This document shows, in pieces, positions 32,301 through 33,682 of a DNA stretch of 33,682 nt (within the stretch, counting starts at the first letter, position 1; each line of letters begins with the position of its first letter). The translations under genes were made by a program, and so were the position numbers. The DNA comes from Anaerolineales bacterium (GTDB lineage: Bacteria > Chloroflexota > Anaerolineae > Anaerolineales > UBA11579), in the NCBI GenBank assembly GCA_024710875.1, contig JANJTX010000129.1, positions 1-33,682 of the forward strand. The letters are read 5' to 3'. The notes under the pieces are model-generated. The model saw nothing but the letters and a program-made list of their open reading frames with translations. It made no database searches and had not been told where the DNA came from.

Positions 32301-33489
32301 CGCCGCCAGCCGCCCGAATGGCGCGGCCGGCATTAACATCAGCAACGGCAACAACAGCATCATTCAGAACAACACGATTGCCTACAACGTCAGCGATGGC
32401 GTCGGCATCTTGAGCGGCACTGGCAACCTGATTACCGCTAACTCGATTTTCTCCAACACCGGTCTGGGTATTGACCTGGGCGCCAACGGCGTACAGGCCA
32501 ATGACTCTGGCGATGGCGACAGCGGCGCGAACAACCTGCAGAACTACCCCTTCATCACCCTGGCTGGTCCGCTGGGCGGCAGCACCACTTTGGTGGAAGG
32601 CCTGTTCAACAGCACGCCCAGCACAACCTTCACGCTGGACTTCTACCGCAACACCGCCTGTGACCCGACCAACTTTGGCGAAGGCGCGACCTTCATGGGT
32701 TCTGGCAACGTGACGACCAATGGCAGTGGTGATGGTGATTTCTCTATCGTAGTCAATGCCAGCTCCTCGATTGGCAACTTCATCACCGCCACCGCCCGGG
32801 ATGCCAGCGGCAATACCTCTGAATTCTCGCTGTGCTACCAGGTCGTGGCCGCGGCCCCGACCCTCACCCCCACCAATACCAGTACCCCAACCGAAACGCT
32901 GGTGCCTTCGGCCACCTTTACCCCCACCAACACCCTGACGCCGACCCGCACCAATACGCCGGTGCCGACGGCCACCCGCACCCCGACCCGCACCAACACA
33001 CCCGCGGCGACCAATACATCTACCGGGGGCGGCGGTGGCGCGGTGAATACGGCCACGCTCACGCTCTCCACGGCCACCAGCACGGTCACCGGCACCCCGC
33101 CGACTTCCACCCCGATTGGCTTTGTCGGCACTGGCACCATCACGCCGGGCGGCCCGACGGTCACCCCCACCTTCTCGCTCTTCATCGCTTCCAACACGCC
33201 CACCAGCACCCCGGGGGAGGGCACGGGCGGTGGTGCGCTGGAAACCGCTGAACCGACTTCTACCTCGGCCTTCGGGCTGGACACCGCCACCCCGGCCCTC
33301 TCTGAATTTGAAATTCAGTTGACGGCCCTGTCTGACACCGCGACTGCCGAGAGTGCGGGCGGCGGTGCGGCGGCTGGCGGCGGCTTCCCGATGTGGATTT
33401 TGTGGCTGGCGGTTGGCTTTGCGGTCCTGCTACTGCTCGGTGGCGGCGTGATTGAGCTCATCCGCTGGCTGAATTCCCGCCAGGGTTAG
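29386..33489 (+). CDS. Giant CSLREAI/parallel beta-helix surface protein with TM anchor
   Basis: This 1367-residue exported protein has a signal peptide (1 to about 35, LLALALVLALGLA then AAAAG). Two consecutive modules follow. Each has a CSLREAI-type motif (C79-SLRAAI and C674-TLRAAI), a right-handed beta-helix of turns such as GNYIGVAADGSTALANG, and a closing beta domain with NTACD...GEG and TSEFS. Next come a Thr/Pro-rich stalk (about 1158-1320; TPTNTSTPTETLVPSA) and a transmembrane helix near the C-terminus (WILWLAVGFAVLLLLGGG) with a short basic end. It is therefore displayed on the cell surface, possibly binding or cleaving polysaccharide. No catalytic residues can be named. The start at 29386 has AGAAGG 6 nt upstream; an ATG at 29380 abuts that site. 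Confidence 0.9.
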   Translation: MSTQISSPRLTVLLALALVLALGLAPFASQPAAAAGPTPTIVVNVYDPVAHPVAWDAPDADLGDGVCDTDITDGGTVTCSLRAAIENANLNADLDVIGFALTGPNDGSHYLYAPASALPAITQPVFIDGYSQTGSGSGPIIVLNGAAAGGGAHGFTVNSGGVTIQGFVIQAFGGDGIRITSASGSNEIYGNYIGTDKSGGSGSVANGVGLRISNSPANTIGGSGNISGYSVAKRNIISGNTGVGVIVTGASSVSNAVVGNLIGTQINGTVALANGADGVQVINAPNTVIGGSNAGEGNTISANGDNGLEITGADSSGTSVLGNRIGIAGNGTGALGNATNGVFINNVSGVTVGGLTAGGRNFIGSNGSNGISLGATADNITIVGNYIGLASDGLTARANGSAGINATGTGGAIGGTAAGSINVISGNSANGINITGSGYTIRGNYIGVAADGSTALANGTNGVRLAGSDNAVGGTAAGSANVIARNSADGVLIAGGTGNTVLGNSIYSNGDLGIDLNDGVDSLNGVTPNDANDTDAGANNTQNFPVLTTASISGGDLTVDGTLDSALGVDFRIEFFSNTACDGSGNGEGRTYLGSATVQSGGFSEQLTGVGVSEGAFITATATRLLAPTDTSEFSGCVAASSAPVAGLFVINSRLDDPDNNPGDGICATAGAVCTLRAAIMEANALGGSDPYNFSFNISTVNQTIQPATALPVITVRVVIDGTTEPDYSGTTPAIKLDGLNAPGGTNGLVFNAAGSSVRGLAIIRWPGAAVHLNSNDNTVSRNYIGVDTDGTTARGNGVGVLVSGAGNTIGSTTAANRNIIAANTTGVQLLGAGATGNSVIGNYIGLRADGGGTLGNTTGVLIDDAPANTVGGTSASQRNVISGNTNGVVIQNSGAAGNMVYGNYIGVNPGGTLDYGNTADGVRINNAPSNLIGTTGGGGNIISGNDGDGVEVLGGASGTQIVGNSIGVDSGAASRPNGAAGINISNGNNSIIQNNTIAYNVSDGVGILSGTGNLITANSIFSNTGLGIDLGANGVQANDSGDGDSGANNLQNYPFITLAGPLGGSTTLVEGLFNSTPSTTFTLDFYRNTACDPTNFGEGATFMGSGNVTTNGSGDGDFSIVVNASSSIGNFITATARDASGNTSEFSLCYQVVAAAPTLTPTNTSTPTETLVPSATFTPTNTLTPTRTNTPVPTATRTPTRTNTPAATNTSTGGGGGAVNTATLTLSTATSTVTGTPPTSTPIGFVGTGTITPGGPTVTPTFSLFIASNTPTSTPGEGTGGGALETAEPTSTSAFGLDTATPALSEFEIQLTALSDTATAESAGGGAAAGGGFPMWILWLAVGFAVLLLLGGGVIELIRWLNSRQG

Positions 33490-33502
33490 CGCAAACCACT
33501 TA

Positions 33503-33542
33503 TACAAAAAGCGGGCGCCTTTAGAGGCGCCCGCTTTTTGTA
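33503..33542. terminator. Bidirectional intrinsic terminator
   Basis: A perfect 18-bp stem (TACAAAAAGCGGGCGCCT and its complement) with a 4-nt loop has TTTTT on both strands. It separates the convergent surface-protein gene and the partial minus-strand gene. Confidence 0.95.
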
Positions 33543-33553
33543 CTACCAATTAA

Positions 33554-33682
33554 TCAGGTCACCCGCCGAGTTCGGGTTACTTCAACCACATCCCAATGTG
33601 CGCCACCATCGCGACTGCGTTCTTCCAGGACATCATAGCTTCCCGGGGTTAGGTTCTGAATCCTTAATCGCCGTAAATCTCC
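33554..33682 (-). CDS. C-terminal end of an unidentified protein
   Basis: From the window edge the minus strand is open for 42 codons to a TGA at 33554-33556. The residues include LRIQNLTPGSYDVLEERS and end VVEVTRTRRVT. The composition looks like real coding, and the terminator at 33503-33542 is correctly placed 11 nt beyond the stop. The rest of the gene lies outside the window; no family can be assigned. Confidence 0.6.
   Translation of the reverse strand, partial: GDLRRLRIQNLTPGSYDVLEERSRDGGAHWDVVEVTRTRRVT

Overview
The window looks like chromosomal DNA of a Chloroflexota bacterium, probably Anaerolineae-like. This is inferred from style, not from a marker gene: a GC-rich genome, lipoproteins with a lipobox followed by Thr/Pro-rich linkers, an NBR1-type Ig-like domain, a secreted CSLREAI/beta-helix protein with a Thr-Pro stalk, and an MXAN_6640-like metalloprotease. 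I see no insertion sequence, phage module or CRISPR array.

Layout. 1-941 (+): the end of one ABC-2 permease and a second complete one. 997-16585 (all minus): PIG-L deacetylase, small membrane protein, ClpC, a DUF389 membrane protein fused to an SH3 domain, glutamate dehydrogenase, GatB, a secreted trypsin-like protease, alanine dehydrogenase, sugar nucleotidyltransferase, O-methyltransferase and MutS2. 16670-19022 (+): a GAF histidine kinase, a tRNA operon (Phe-GAA, Gly-GCC, Cys-GCA) with a strong promoter and terminator, and an unrecognised 169-residue protein. 19096-27339 (minus): NifU-like protein, HAD hydrolase, 2-hydroxyacid dehydrogenase, NBR1-Ig lipoprotein, a four-gene run (small membrane protein, CPBP protease, flavin split-barrel protein, metalloprotease lipoprotein) and a P5C dehydrogenase. 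27455-33489 (+): GNAT acetyltransferase, DUF429 protein and a 1367-residue surface beta-helix protein. A partial minus-strand gene closes the window.

Functional themes. Glutamate dehydrogenase, alanine dehydrogenase and P5C dehydrogenase point to amino-acid catabolism, each apparently with its own transcription unit. Secreted or surface functions are prominent: a serine protease, a metalloprotease, the Ig-like lipoprotein and the beta-helix protein. Most units end in clear intrinsic terminators.

The most unexpected signals are non-coding. At 21187-21316 there are seven same-strand GTGGANAA repeats, two of them perfect DnaA boxes, next to an AT-rich stretch, so this is a candidate replication origin or DnaA-binding locus. 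Three genes (DUF389-SH3, gatB, mutS2) carry a -10-like hexamer exactly 9 nt before the start codon, suggesting leaderless mRNAs. An AT-rich island before the surface protein holds a 36-bp near-perfect palindrome and a tandem 12-bp repeat. Functional names rest on reading motifs by eye; no database search was possible.
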